Assembly (NCBI GenBank): GCA_002432715.1
Contig: DJGJ01000073.1
Span: 95,886-113,783 of the forward strand
Length of the DNA: 17,898 nucleotides
Reading direction: 5' to 3'
From: Sphaerochaeta sp. UBA5849
Lineage (GTDB): Bacteria; Spirochaetota; Spirochaetia; Sphaerochaetales; Sphaerochaetaceae
The translations under genes were made by a program, and so were the position numbers. The notes below the pieces were generated by a model. The model made no database searches. It was given only the letters and a program-made list of their open reading frames with translations, and was not told the DNA's origin. Below are positions 7,119 to 15,395 of the stretch, piece after piece (the stretch's first letter is position 1; every line of letters begins with the position of its first letter).

Positions 7119-8903
7119 TTATTTGATCACGCCCTGCTTTTTGAGCTCATCGATGTTCAACGACTTTGCATACGGTACTTCCAGTTTTCCCTCGTTGACC
7201 ATCTTGATCACCTGATCGCGGTACGGCGATGAAAGATCCACCCCGACAATCTTCCAGTTGTTGTCGACCTTGGGTACAATGGTTCCCTGTGCCTTGATGT
7301 ACTCAACCAGCATATCACGGATGGAATTGGGACTCTCCCACTCCTTCGTTCCCGATACCAGCTTCTGCGCCTTCAGTGCGGATGAGTAACGGTAGTTGTT
7401 CACCGCCAGCGTAAGCCGTTGGTCGTCGGCAAGCGGTTTCCCCTTGAACATGACATTGCGGATGCGGCTCCCGACCGGTTTGGACAGGTCGATCTCATAG
7501 TCGACACCGGCAAACATATCGTACAGGTACCCGGGTTTTTCCGGATTGAAGCTGATCGAGATATCTCCTGGCTTCCATTGGTTGTAGCAGGCAGCAGACC
7601 ACTCCATGTAGGCTTTCAGCTCGGATCCGGTGACTTCCACCCTATACAAGGTGTTGTCGTACTTGTAGATGCCGAATATGGTTCCATAGTTGATGTCACC
7701 CTTGGGAATGTCGCTTGTATCGGCGAACAATGCAGCAGCGGAGACATCGGCCCCACTGTTGAGCAACTGCACCTCATTGATCAAATCCATGACCGCTGTA
7801 TCGCGAAGCTTTCCTTCGGGTATGCCAAGGATTTCGTTCTTCGGCTGGAAATCAACCAAGGCTTTTCCGAAGATTCCTCCACTGGGCTTTCCATCGGCCG
7901 AGGGAGCCCCTCCGGAGATGAAGTTGCGGGTTGCCTGGTGGGCTTCGGCGATGAAGGCGTTCTTTCGGATGGAATCACTTGGTTCATAGTTTGCCATATC
8001 GACCAATTCAACCTTGCGATCAACGATTTCACGCTTCTCATTGAGTGCCAGGTCGATTCGGATGACTTCACGTCCAAGATTCCTTGCTCCGCCGATGACC
8101 GTATTTCCACGAATCTCCTTGATGGCATTGTGGTCGTGGCCGACGATCAGGACATCGACTTCGGGACAGAGCTCGAGGATGCTGTTTGCCCCGTCGCTGC
8201 CGCCTTCTTCGTCATACTCGGGATAGAGGCCGACGTGGGCTGCGACGATGATTACATCCACCTTGTCCTTGATGATGTCCACCACCTTGCGGGCAGCCGG
8301 GCCCACCGGAGCATAGATGAACGGATCGGTCTTCTCCCCATCCCAGCGGGGTGCGTTGGGATTGGTCAGGCCGATGATTCCGATCTTGATGCCCGATCGC
8401 TCGATGATCGTATACGGCTTGGCCGCCATGGTTCCGTCGACCCTGGCCAGGTTCGCCGCCAGAATCGGGAAGTTTGCAAGAACCTGCAACCGCGTTATGA
8501 GATTCTGGCCGAAATTGAACTCGTGGTTGCCAAGCGTCATGCTGTCATAATCCATCAGATTCATGGCACGCATGACCGGATGCTCCCCTTCACGCTTGTT
8601 GTACAAGTCGTCGGTCATGATGTTGCCCTGGATGGTATCGCCATTGTCGACCAAGACCACATTGTTCTCCTCTTTGCGCACCTGCTCCACATAGCTGGCG
8701 ATTCTTGCCATACCGGTGTTGGTGGTGTCCTTGTCATTCTCATAGCTGAAACCCCACACATTGCCATGCAAATCGGTGGTAGCCAGAATGACGAGGTTCT
8801 GTGCACTGGGTATCTCAATGGTTGGTTGGGATGCCAAAAAACTCAGTGAAAGACAGAACAGAAGCAACAACAGAATCGTTGTTTTCAATCCTTTCTTGTT
8901 CAT
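7119..8903 (-). CDS. Exported 5'-nucleotidase / 2',3'-cyclic phosphodiesterase family protein
   Basis: A 594-residue metallophosphoesterase of the UshA/CpdB type. Residues 1-25 are a signal peptide with a long leucine-rich core, so it acts in the periplasm or outside the cell. The two-metal site is complete: TTDLHGN with Asp44 and His46, GDTIQG with Asp89, GNHEF with Asn126 and His127, AAHVG with His223, and GHDHN with His256 and His258. The C-terminal half (about 330-515) is the nucleotide-binding 5_nucleotid_C domain, with NNYRYSS as the probable base-stacking segment. It would release phosphate from external nucleotides or cyclic nucleotides; the exact substrate cannot be read from sequence. 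The ATG has AAGGAG six bases upstream. It follows the MORN gene after 70 bp containing a hairpin. Confidence 0.92.
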   Translation of the reverse strand: MNKKGLKTTILLLLLFCLSLSFLASQPTIEIPSAQNLVILATTDLHGNVWGFSYENDKDTTNTGMARIASYVEQVRKEENNVVLVDNGDTIQGNIMTDDLYNKREGEHPVMRAMNLMDYDSMTLGNHEFNFGQNLITRLQVLANFPILAANLARVDGTMAAKPYTIIERSGIKIGIIGLTNPNAPRWDGEKTDPFIYAPVGPAARKVVDIIKDKVDVIIVAAHVGLYPEYDEEGGSDGANSILELCPEVDVLIVGHDHNAIKEIRGNTVIGGARNLGREVIRIDLALNEKREIVDRKVELVDMANYEPSDSIRKNAFIAEAHQATRNFISGGAPSADGKPSGGIFGKALVDFQPKNEILGIPEGKLRDTAVMDLINEVQLLNSGADVSAAALFADTSDIPKGDINYGTIFGIYKYDNTLYRVEVTGSELKAYMEWSAACYNQWKPGDISISFNPEKPGYLYDMFAGVDYEIDLSKPVGSRIRNVMFKGKPLADDQRLTLAVNNYRYSSALKAQKLVSGTKEWESPNSIRDMLVEYIKAQGTIVPKVDNNWKIVGVDLSSPYRDQVIKMVNEGKLEVPYAKSLNIDELKKQGVIK

Positions 8904-8919
8904 CGCACACTCCTTATTT

Positions 8920-8938
8920 CCGGTTGCTTTCCAACCGG
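8920..8938. other. Intergenic hairpin before the nucleotidase gene
   Basis: CCGGTTG and CAACCGG form a perfect 7-bp stem with a five-base loop. On the minus strand it sits a few bases upstream of the AAGGAG of the nucleotidase gene and after the MORN gene. There is no T run, so it may be a processing or attenuation site, or a partial terminator, rather than a full terminator. Confidence 0.4.
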
Positions 8939-8973
8939 TTCATGTGATTATGCAGTATCTACTGCCAAAAGCC

Positions 8974-9264
8974 TTAGTGATACAGCCGCTTCGATACTTC
9001 CTTGCCATCCTCGAAGTAGGCTTCATACTCCAAGGCACCCACCTTGTTGTACCGCACCCACGATCCGTGCTTCACCCCTTTCTTGAAGTTGCCGACCTGC
9101 CAGACGACCCCGTTCTCCCGATAGAAGTTCCACTGGCCGTCCATGAGATTGTCCTTCAGCGGTCCCTGAGCCTTGACGATGCCGGTTTTGAAATAGTAGG
9201 TGAGAATATTTCCAGCCTGACTTTGCCGGACCTGTCCGTTGGCATACTGGTTCTCTGTCTGCAT
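8974..9264 (-). CDS. Small MORN-repeat protein (YwqK-like)
   Basis: A 96-residue protein built almost wholly of three repeats of about 22 residues at roughly 24-47, 48-71 and 72-90. Each has the pattern aromatic - x - x - G - hydrophobic - ... - G - x - W/Y. Examples are DGQWNFYRENGVV and HGSWVRYNKVGAL. This resembles the MORN/YwqK family, whose repeats form beta hairpins and often mediate binding; some members are annotated as antitoxin components. No toxin gene is next to it. There is no signal peptide or membrane segment. Its AGGAGGT ribosome site overlaps the stop codon of the PhzF gene, 11 bp upstream, so it belongs to that operon. Function unknown. Confidence 0.75.
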   Translation of the reverse strand: MQTENQYANGQVRQSQAGNILTYYFKTGIVKAQGPLKDNLMDGQWNFYRENGVVWQVGNFKKGVKHGSWVRYNKVGALEYEAYFEDGKEVSKRLYH

Positions 9265-9275
9265 GAACCTACCTC

Positions 9276-10151
9276 CTATACATACAGGTGTGCCTCAAAA
9301 ACGGTGCATGCTTGTCCAAGCACCGTGGCAAAGAGCTGGTTCACCTGTACATGGACCAGCCCCTGCCTTCCCATGGCCTCCCCTTGCATAAAGGAGGCCC
9401 TCAAATCGGGTACGCGGTTGGTATACCTATTCAAGTAGAGAGCCAAGGCACCGGCGGCATTGCCGGTGACAGGATCTTCTTCTACGCCGCTGCCGGGGCT
9501 GAACATGCGGGTGTGGGCGGTAATTTCCTCACTTCCCTGGTCAAACGTGAAGAGATACAAGCCGGGAACTCCGAGCTCCTCTCCCAGTGCAACCAATATT
9601 TCCCGTCTTATTTTGATGCTGTCCAGTTCTGCCTTGCTTTTCAGTCCTGCCAAGATCTTTGCGTTGCCGGTTGATACTATCTGCACAGGAAGCTCCTCAT
9701 AGAAAGAGCTTGCGTCCAGCTGCAAAGCCTCCCTGAGCTTTCGATTCTGTGATTCGGAAAGAAGAGGTCCGAAGTGCCCTTCTTTCTGGGTAACCCGGAT
9801 GTTGGGATGTGATGCAGATTGTTCCACACCGACGGGGAGCAAGCCGGCCTTGCAATGCAGGTGATGTTCACCTGCTTTCAATCCAAGCCGGGTTGCAAGG
9901 ATATGGTAACTTGCCACAGCAGCATGGGTGCATAACGGCACTTCCTGTTTCGGAGTAAAGAAACGGATGTGCTGAGTGTCGGTCCTGTCAAGTTTTTGGA
10001 TGAAGGCTGTCTCACTGTTGTTCAATTCCCTGCTGATTTTCAGCATCTCATCCTCAGTCAATCCATCACAAGGATACACCACTCCTGCGGGGTTTCCGGT
10101 AAACGCAATGGTGGTGAATGCATCAACCTGCCATACGGTTCGCTCTTGCAT
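9276..10151 (-). CDS. PhzF-family isomerase/epimerase
   Basis: A 291-residue member of the PhzF family, which share the diaminopimelate epimerase fold and catalyse proton shifts on small acids. The N-terminal signature VDAFTTIAFTGNPAGV (9-24), NNSETAF with the catalytic-position glutamate Glu47, and EEDPVTGNAAG (224-234) are intact. The motif usually written LCGHAT reads LCTHAA at 73-78, a small change in the binding loop. The substrate is unknown; only a few members, such as phenazine PhzF, have known reactions. It starts 2 bp after the stop of the extradiol dioxygenase gene, with GGAGGT as ribosome site inside that gene, so the two are almost certainly made together and may act in one pathway. 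Confidence 0.9.
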   Translation of the reverse strand: MQERTVWQVDAFTTIAFTGNPAGVVYPCDGLTEDEMLKISRELNNSETAFIQKLDRTDTQHIRFFTPKQEVPLCTHAAVASYHILATRLGLKAGEHHLHCKAGLLPVGVEQSASHPNIRVTQKEGHFGPLLSESQNRKLREALQLDASSFYEELPVQIVSTGNAKILAGLKSKAELDSIKIRREILVALGEELGVPGLYLFTFDQGSEEITAHTRMFSPGSGVEEDPVTGNAAGALALYLNRYTNRVPDLRASFMQGEAMGRQGLVHVQVNQLFATVLGQACTVFEAHLYV

Positions 10152-10153
10152 GG

Positions 10154-10921
10154 CTACCTCCAGAGAAACCCTAGAGACCTGCGCATGAGAATCTCGTCAT
10201 CGAAAACCAATTCAGCCTTCTTTTGGGCAAGTGCGCAACAGACATGCAGGGGAAGCAAGTGCTCTTCCCTTGGATGGCAATAGCGGGCATAGGGAACCTG
10301 CTCCCACCCGACCAACCTCTCTTTTCGTTGGGCAACCGGAAGGTCGGTAGTGCATGCATCAATGAGGAACTCCTGGAACGCGTGGTTTTGCTCGTCGTCC
10401 CTCTGGAAAAACAGGCGCATGTTGTGAAAACTGAATCCTGATCCGATGAACAAAATATTCTGGTCGAGCAGGGGCCGAAGAGCTTCCCCCAATTTCCAAT
10501 GTTCAAGACTCGACAGGGAGGAGAGCAGTGAAAGCTGGGTGGTTGGAATCGATGCATCGGGGTAGATCAGGCTCAGGGGAATGAACATGCCGTGGTCGAA
10601 GCCACGCTTCTCATCCAAAAGAGCGCCATCCAGCAGGGACGCGATCTCATGTGCAAGATTGGTTGCCCCGGGTGCCGGATATTGAATCTGGTAGGCTTGC
10701 TTGGGAAACCCGTAGTAGTCGTACAACAAGCCAGGCTTCGCACTTGAGAGCACCATAGGCTTTGCACACTCCCAATGGGCGCTCACTACCACAATTGCAT
10801 CAGGTCGCACCAGGCTGGTTGACAACGTTTTGAGAAAAGCCACCATGTGCCGGTGATGATCATCGCCAAGCAGGGGAAGCGGGCCTCCTCCATGCGAAAT
10901 ATACAGTATTTGTGCTTTCAT
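10154..10921 (-). CDS. LigB-type class III extradiol dioxygenase (4,5-DOPA dioxygenase-like)
   Basis: A 255-residue protein of the LigB/YgiD group, whose members open catechol rings with a metal ion, 4,5-DOPA extradiol dioxygenase being the reference. Typical motifs are ISHGGGPLPLLGD with His10, VVSAHWE with His49, YYGFP and YPAPG at 69-85, GFDHGMFIPL with His110, GSGFSFHN with His166, and HPREEHLLPLHV with His216 and His221. The length is normal for the group. The substrate is a guess; an ortho-dihydroxy aromatic is expected. Its ATG overlaps the stop of the upstream M28-like gene (ATGA) and PhzF follows 2 bp downstream. It is not the AmmeMemoRadiSam type, as no radical-SAM or AMMECR1 partner is present. 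Confidence 0.88.
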   Translation of the reverse strand: MKAQILYISHGGGPLPLLGDDHHRHMVAFLKTLSTSLVRPDAIVVVSAHWECAKPMVLSSAKPGLLYDYYGFPKQAYQIQYPAPGATNLAHEIASLLDGALLDEKRGFDHGMFIPLSLIYPDASIPTTQLSLLSSLSSLEHWKLGEALRPLLDQNILFIGSGFSFHNMRLFFQRDDEQNHAFQEFLIDACTTDLPVAQRKERLVGWEQVPYARYCHPREEHLLPLHVCCALAQKKAELVFDDEILMRRSLGFLWR

Positions 10922-12015
10922 CCAAACCTCCCACAGTATGTCAGCAGCTCACCGATGGTTTGTGCCTGCTCTTTTAGTAGTTGCCGATCTATGCAAGCGA
11001 GTGTATCGAGCTGGGTGTCGCGTACACTGGACAGCAGCCTCTGATTTGACGAAGTCAGGACAAGCTCGGGCAGTTCACAGGCAAACCGGGGCAAGAGGGC
11101 ATCCGTTGCCTCAAGACCATGCTTTTCGATGTCTGTCTTCAAGGAGGAATCCCAACTTTGATAGACCAATTGAGATTGCCTGCACCCAAGTCCGGTCAAG
11201 CTGACCACCTGTTCGATAGGGGGAACCTTTGCCTGAAGGAACGCATCCTTTCCCCTGCCCTGCCCATACGCTTGGGCGTTGGAAAGCAAGTAAGCTACCG
11301 CCGGGTTTGGCTTGTGTTCCATCAGCACAAGCATGACTGCAATCGAAGAGGCATGAAACAAGGCGCCGGGACTGTTCTGCGGGGTGTCCAGGGGAGCAGT
11401 CACCAATACATTCGGTTTGGAATCGGGAAGAGTGCAAAACAACTGCCTGCAGTCATGCTTTTTTGTTTCACAGAACAGCTGAAGCGGAACAACAAGCCGG
11501 TCCTCCTTGGCTTGGAGCAGCGATTCCAGCAATGAGGAAGGGGCATAGCAGCTTGGGATGGGAAACTCTGCACTTCTGATGAGCGGAAACGGCGACAGGC
11601 CGGTAGTTGCATGGGAAGATGTGAGGCAGATGATCGCCTTGGCTTTCGTAGACGAGATGAGACCGAGCAAACCCTCATCATCGATTGGTTCCGCTGCCAG
11701 CCTGCCATGCAGAACCAGCAGGGATGAACTTGCATCCAACCCCTTCAATGCCGAAGGCTGGGATGCAAACACAAGAGGTGCTTGGACAGAACAGGAACGA
11801 GAGAATGGTGAGGGAAGAACGGTGCAACACTCTTCTGCGAGCGTGAGAAAGGAGAGAGAACCACTTGATGCATAGGATGGGACTTGCTGGCTTTGCACCT
11901 CAAAGCCCAAAGAGCGGGCATGGGTTTCGCAGAACGAATGAAGCTGGTCGTTTTCTTTCGATCCGACACTTCGCTTGACAGCTATGGTTGCAAGCAGGCT
12001 CTCGATGGATTGCAT
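10918..12015 (-). CDS. Degenerate M28-peptidase-like protein
   Basis: A 365-residue protein that I read as an M28 aminopeptidase-like fold whose metal site is lost. An N-terminal alpha/beta part and a PA-like insert (about 60-180) precede VLVTAPLDTPQNSPGA (203-218), which follows the family pattern vliaHyDtv...pGA but has Pro208 in place of the His. The usual DNASG is FHASS (220-224), the EE pair after the next strand is missing in YLLSNAQAYG (242-251), and VVSLTGLG (270-277) lacks the usual Asp. The C-terminal DTQLDTLACID (333-343) copies the shape of HTxxDTlxxID without the His. The reading frame is intact and well expressed by its signals (AGAGGAG before the ATG), so it is a kept non-catalytic relative, not an obvious pseudogene. 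Family assignment rests on these patterns only. Confidence 0.6.
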   Translation of the reverse strand: MQSIESLLATIAVKRSVGSKENDQLHSFCETHARSLGFEVQSQQVPSYASSGSLSFLTLAEECCTVLPSPFSRSCSVQAPLVFASQPSALKGLDASSSLLVLHGRLAAEPIDDEGLLGLISSTKAKAIICLTSSHATTGLSPFPLIRSAEFPIPSCYAPSSLLESLLQAKEDRLVVPLQLFCETKKHDCRQLFCTLPDSKPNVLVTAPLDTPQNSPGALFHASSIAVMLVLMEHKPNPAVAYLLSNAQAYGQGRGKDAFLQAKVPPIEQVVSLTGLGCRQSQLVYQSWDSSLKTDIEKHGLEATDALLPRFACELPELVLTSSNQRLLSSVRDTQLDTLACIDRQLLKEQAQTIGELLTYCGRFG

Positions 12016-12056
12016 CCATGTCTCCTCTTCTCGCCTTCACCCTATCACACAAATCC

Positions 12057-12905
12057 TCATTCGTACACTCCTGTCAGGTACTGTATGAGCTTTTCAATCG
12101 TCAGGGGAGCGCTTCCCTCGTAGTGATTGTTGACATTGATGTAGACAATCCTGCCCTGTTTGGCAAGCTCGACCAGATAGGGTGCGATGGAATCAAGCTC
12201 GCCATCCTTGTTCTTCACCAGCTTGTCCCACCTCCGGCCGGTCTTTTGCTCGATTCCCGACCGATCATCGCCGTGCAGTCGAATGCACAGCTTTGGAATG
12301 CTCGTGTTCAACAAGAGCTTGAGCGTCTCTTCCAAACCGTCCATCCAATAGCCCGATACAAGCACCGGGGCGATGTTGTTCAATTGGAGAAAGTCAAACC
12401 ATGTTGCATCGAGCCATTGCGGATTGCGTATCTCTACAGCATAGGCAAGGTTGTCCGGCAGCATGCGGATGAAGTGTTGCAGTTTTTGCTCGAAATCGTA
12501 TCGCTTGGTTACCACACTCCGGTTGAGATATGCGAATTGGAACATGCATAGCCCTGTCTTGCGCACCAGCGGCCCAAGCCGCTCCATGAATCGATAAAAC
12601 ACCTCTGCATCAAGAAACCAAGGGTTTGCCTCTTGGGTTGAACCATAGGCGAAAGGCAGCGTCAGGGCATTGGGACATTTGATGGTGAAGCGAAACTCCT
12701 CGTCGGTGGCTTGGTCGTATGCAAGAACCACAGCAGGATCGGGAAGGCCATAGCTCTGCCTGCCCAACGACCAGAACCACTGGTCGACTTCGACGGTGCG
12801 GTAGCGTTTTGCATACTGGCTCAGCATGTCCTCGCCACTTTGCACATCGTAGACCAATCCTTCCCAACTGCTGTATTTCCATGAACAGGTTCCTACATAG
12901 ATCAT
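12057..12905 (-). CDS. DUF72 family protein (YecE-like)
   Basis: A 282-residue DUF72 protein with a predicted TIM-barrel fold. Signature pieces are GTCSWKYSSWEG (5-16), YRTVEVDQWFW (35-45), FRFTIKCP near 71-78, YAVEIRNPQWL in the middle, CIRLHGDDR, and VNNHYEGSAP near the C-terminus, which is the best conserved part of the family. Family members have no established enzymatic role that I can name with certainty. The ribosome site is weak. It is the first of the minus-strand run that continues into the M28-like gene after 41 bp, and it lies just downstream of the malQ terminator, so a promoter is expected in the short 12906-12937 segment; none is convincing. Confidence 0.88.
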   Translation of the reverse strand: MIYVGTCSWKYSSWEGLVYDVQSGEDMLSQYAKRYRTVEVDQWFWSLGRQSYGLPDPAVVLAYDQATDEEFRFTIKCPNALTLPFAYGSTQEANPWFLDAEVFYRFMERLGPLVRKTGLCMFQFAYLNRSVVTKRYDFEQKLQHFIRMLPDNLAYAVEIRNPQWLDATWFDFLQLNNIAPVLVSGYWMDGLEETLKLLLNTSIPKLCIRLHGDDRSGIEQKTGRRWDKLVKNKDGELDSIAPYLVELAKQGRIVYINVNNHYEGSAPLTIEKLIQYLTGVYE

Positions 12906-12937
12906 GCCCTACTGTACCAAGAGAGTAAGCCATAAAA

Positions 12938-12966
12938 CAAGGCCGGTCCCAGAAAGACCGGCCTTG
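12938..12966 (-). terminator. Rho-independent terminator after malQ
   Basis: AAGGCCGGTC (12939-12948) and GACCGGCCTT (12956-12965) form a perfect 10-bp stem with a seven-base loop, extended by one more C-G pair. On the minus strand the stem is followed by TTGTTTTATGG, a T-rich tail. It ends the sugar-transport/malQ operon and separates it from the DUF72 run. Confidence 0.85.
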
Positions 12967-13005
12967 AATAGGAAGGAATATGATCACCACCCGAAGGCGA
13001 TGGGA

Positions 13006-14544
13006 TCAAGCATCATCACCGCGCTTTCCGGTCCGCGCCGATATGGTGACCAGGTCCAGGAGCTTGTTTGCAATGTGGGCGGTGCATGCTCCCTTCTCGA
13101 CCCGCCAGCTCCAGTTGCGGTCGTTGCAGGAAGAGGGATAGTTGAATCGCGCCTCTCCGCCTTTTTCAAGCAGGTCCTGCATCGGGATGACGGCACAGCG
13201 TGCATGACTGAGCATCAGGGCGCGTATCATGGACCAGACTACTTCTTGCTCGCTGCAATCAAGATAGGAGAGAACCATCTGCTTATCGTCCTCATCAAGG
13301 GAGGTGAACCATCCAAGCGTTGTATTATTGTCGTGCGTGCCGGTATACGCCACAAAATGCTCATCCCAGTTATGCGGTAAAAAATCATCGTAATAATTAG
13401 GCTGCCCCTTCTCATCCTTGCCAAAGCCGAACTGAAGAATTTTCATACCGGGAAAGCCGTTGGAGTTTCGAAGTTCCTCCACCGAAGGAGTCATCAATCC
13501 CAGGTCCTCTGCAATGATGGGAACCGGTCCGAAATGCCGGCGTACCACGTTGAAAAAATCCTTGCCCGGGGCTTCAACCCATATGCCGTTTTCTGCAGTC
13601 GCATCACCTGCCGGAATCTCATAGTAGGCATCGAAACCTCTGAAATGATCGATTCGCAGGATGTCGGTCATTGCAAAAAGCCGCTCAAGGCGCTTGATCC
13701 ACCAACCATACCCGTCCTTTTTCAGCACATCCCAATCATAGACAGGGTTGCCCCACAGCTGTCCTGTCTCAGAAAAAATATCCGGTGGGACTCCGCTCAC
13801 TGCACTGAATCGTCCTTGTGCATCGGTCTTGAACAGATGCAGGTTGCTCCAGGTATCGGCACTGTCGGAAGCAACGAAGATCGGCACGTCTCCTATAAGC
13901 TTGAGCCCTTTGGCATTGACGTAAAGCTTGAAGGCATTCCATTGCATCTCAAAGAAGAATTGGAGTACTTTCCACTCATCAAGCTTGCCTCGATGCTCGG
14001 CCTTGAAAGCATCCAAGGCCTTCGGATCGCGCCTGCCCAGCTCTTTTGGCCAGTGGCTGAACCACCGCCCGTCCCCATAGGTTTCATACAAGACCATGAA
14101 GGCTGCATACTCCTCAAGCCAAAAGGCTTGCTTGGAACAGAACGCATCAAAGGCGCTCTGCTGTAAGTGTTTGCCGCTCAGAAAGTTTGCTGCTGCTTTC
14201 TTGAGCAAGGGAAGCTTCCAGGTCAAGACACGATTGAAATCGACATGATCGCGACTGAAGACCGGATGATGCTCCAAATCCCTGATGTCGAGCAAGCCTT
14301 CATACACCAGCTGCTCTAGGCTGATCATCAGCTCGTTGCCGGCAAAGGTCGACCGTGGAGCATAGGGAGAGTTTCCAAAGCCGGTCGGCCCCAGAGGCAG
14401 TACCTGCCAAAGGCCCACTCCGGTTGATGCTATCCAATCAGCCATGCGGTAGGCTTCTTTTCCCAGGTCGCCGATTCCGTAATCCGAGCTCAGACTGGTG
14501 ATATGCAACAGTATTCCTGCAGTCCGAATATAGGTACTATTCAT
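13006..14544 (-). CDS. malQ: 4-alpha-glucanotransferase (amylomaltase, GH77)
   Basis: A 512-residue GH77 enzyme that moves alpha-1,4-glucan segments between maltodextrins and releases glucose in the cytoplasm. All three catalytic acids are visible: the nucleophile Asp299 in RIDHFRGF, the acid/base Glu346 in AEDLG, and Asp405 in GTHDNNT. GILLHITSLSSDYGIGDLG and WQVLPLGPTGFGNSPY near the N-terminus are typical, as is GDVPIFVASDSADTW. Length is normal for bacterial MalQ. The frame extends four codons to a TTG at 14556 that overlaps the stop of the permease gene (TTGA). The ATG at 14544 is chosen here, although neither start has an ideal ribosome site (AAAGGG touches the TTG and lies 12 bases from the ATG). 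It is the last gene of the sugar-uptake operon. Confidence 0.94.
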   Translation of the reverse strand: MNSTYIRTAGILLHITSLSSDYGIGDLGKEAYRMADWIASTGVGLWQVLPLGPTGFGNSPYAPRSTFAGNELMISLEQLVYEGLLDIRDLEHHPVFSRDHVDFNRVLTWKLPLLKKAAANFLSGKHLQQSAFDAFCSKQAFWLEEYAAFMVLYETYGDGRWFSHWPKELGRRDPKALDAFKAEHRGKLDEWKVLQFFFEMQWNAFKLYVNAKGLKLIGDVPIFVASDSADTWSNLHLFKTDAQGRFSAVSGVPPDIFSETGQLWGNPVYDWDVLKKDGYGWWIKRLERLFAMTDILRIDHFRGFDAYYEIPAGDATAENGIWVEAPGKDFFNVVRRHFGPVPIIAEDLGLMTPSVEELRNSNGFPGMKILQFGFGKDEKGQPNYYDDFLPHNWDEHFVAYTGTHDNNTTLGWFTSLDEDDKQMVLSYLDCSEQEVVWSMIRALMLSHARCAVIPMQDLLEKGGEARFNYPSSCNDRNWSWRVEKGACTAHIANKLLDLVTISARTGKRGDDA

Positions 14545-14552
14545 AGTTGGAA

Positions 14553-15395
14553 TCAACCCTTTACAGCCCCTGCCACTACACCGCGTATAATGTATTTCTG
14601 GGCAGAGAGATAGAATACAATGATCGGAATCATCGCCAACACGAGCATGGCCATCATGGCACCCATGTCGACGGCCCCATACCCTCCTCTGAGGTATTGA
14701 ATGGCAACCGGGATGGTTTTGTACTCGGTTCCAATGGTCAGATACGGCAGGAGGTAGTCATTCCACACCCACATGGTATTGAGAATGGCGACAGTGATGG
14801 CGGTAGGCTTGAGAATCGGGAACACGATGAGAAAGAAGGTCGTTATCGGCCCCGCTCCATCGATCATGGCCGCCTCCTCCAAGCTGAGGGGAATGCTCTT
14901 GATGAATCCGCTGAACATGAAAGTGCCCAATCCTGCTCCGAAACCGATATACAGGACAAGAATCCCGATCGGGTTGTCCAAATGCAGCATATTGGCTGTC
15001 TTGCTCATGGTGAACATGACCATCTGGAAGGGAACAATCATGGAGAACACCAGCAGGTAATAGGCAAAGGTGGTGAATCGTGTTTTCACCCGCGTCAGAT
15101 ACCAGGCAAGCATGCTCGTTACCAACGAAATGCCCAGTACGGAAAAGACGGTGATGAACAGAGAGTATCCGAAAGCGTTGAAGAACTTGATCTTCTGCGA
15201 TCCTGTGATGTAGTTCTCGCCTCCGCTGAACGTGTCGGGATTCGGCAGGGAAAAGGGTTCGTTGGAAATGAACAGCTTTGACTTGAAAGAGTTCATGACC
15301 ACGATAAGGATCGGGGAAAGAAACAAAGCTGCCAGGATGGCGAGAACGATTGTCAGTATCAGATGATTTTTTTTGGTGCTTTTCGCAAGGCTCAT
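14553..15395 (-). CDS. Sugar ABC transporter permease, MalG type
   Basis: A 280-residue inner-membrane permease with six predicted membrane segments. The EAA loop that docks the ATPase reads EEAAMIDGAG at 173-182, followed by FPILKP. The short N-terminal tail followed at once by a membrane segment and SPILIVVMNSFK is typical of the MalG/carbohydrate CUT1 group. AAGGAGGT lies six bases before the ATG. The ATG overlaps the stop of the MalF-type gene (ATGA), so the two subunits are made in step. With the upstream permease it would form the membrane channel of the importer. The sugar is not readable from this protein alone; malQ downstream suggests an alpha-glucan. Confidence 0.94.
   Translation of the reverse strand: MSLAKSTKKNHLILTIVLAILAALFLSPILIVVMNSFKSKLFISNEPFSLPNPDTFSGGENYITGSQKIKFFNAFGYSLFITVFSVLGISLVTSMLAWYLTRVKTRFTTFAYYLLVFSMIVPFQMVMFTMSKTANMLHLDNPIGILVLYIGFGAGLGTFMFSGFIKSIPLSLEEAAMIDGAGPITTFFLIVFPILKPTAITVAILNTMWVWNDYLLPYLTIGTEYKTIPVAIQYLRGGYGAVDMGAMMAMLVLAMIPIIVFYLSAQKYIIRGVVAGAVKG

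Noticed and set aside
7419..8849. Open frame of 476 codons on the plus strand
   Set aside because: It is antisense to the nucleotidase gene, whose metal motifs are all intact. The antisense protein has no recognisable domain and no ribosome site was noted.
8974..9264. Antitoxin of a toxin-antitoxin pair
   Set aside because: YwqK-like proteins are sometimes named so, but no toxin-like gene is adjacent and the gene is part of the PhzF operon.
10154..10921. MEMO1/AmmeMemoRadiSam component
   Set aside because: The motifs match the YgiD/DOPA dioxygenase group, and no AMMECR1 or radical-SAM gene is nearby.
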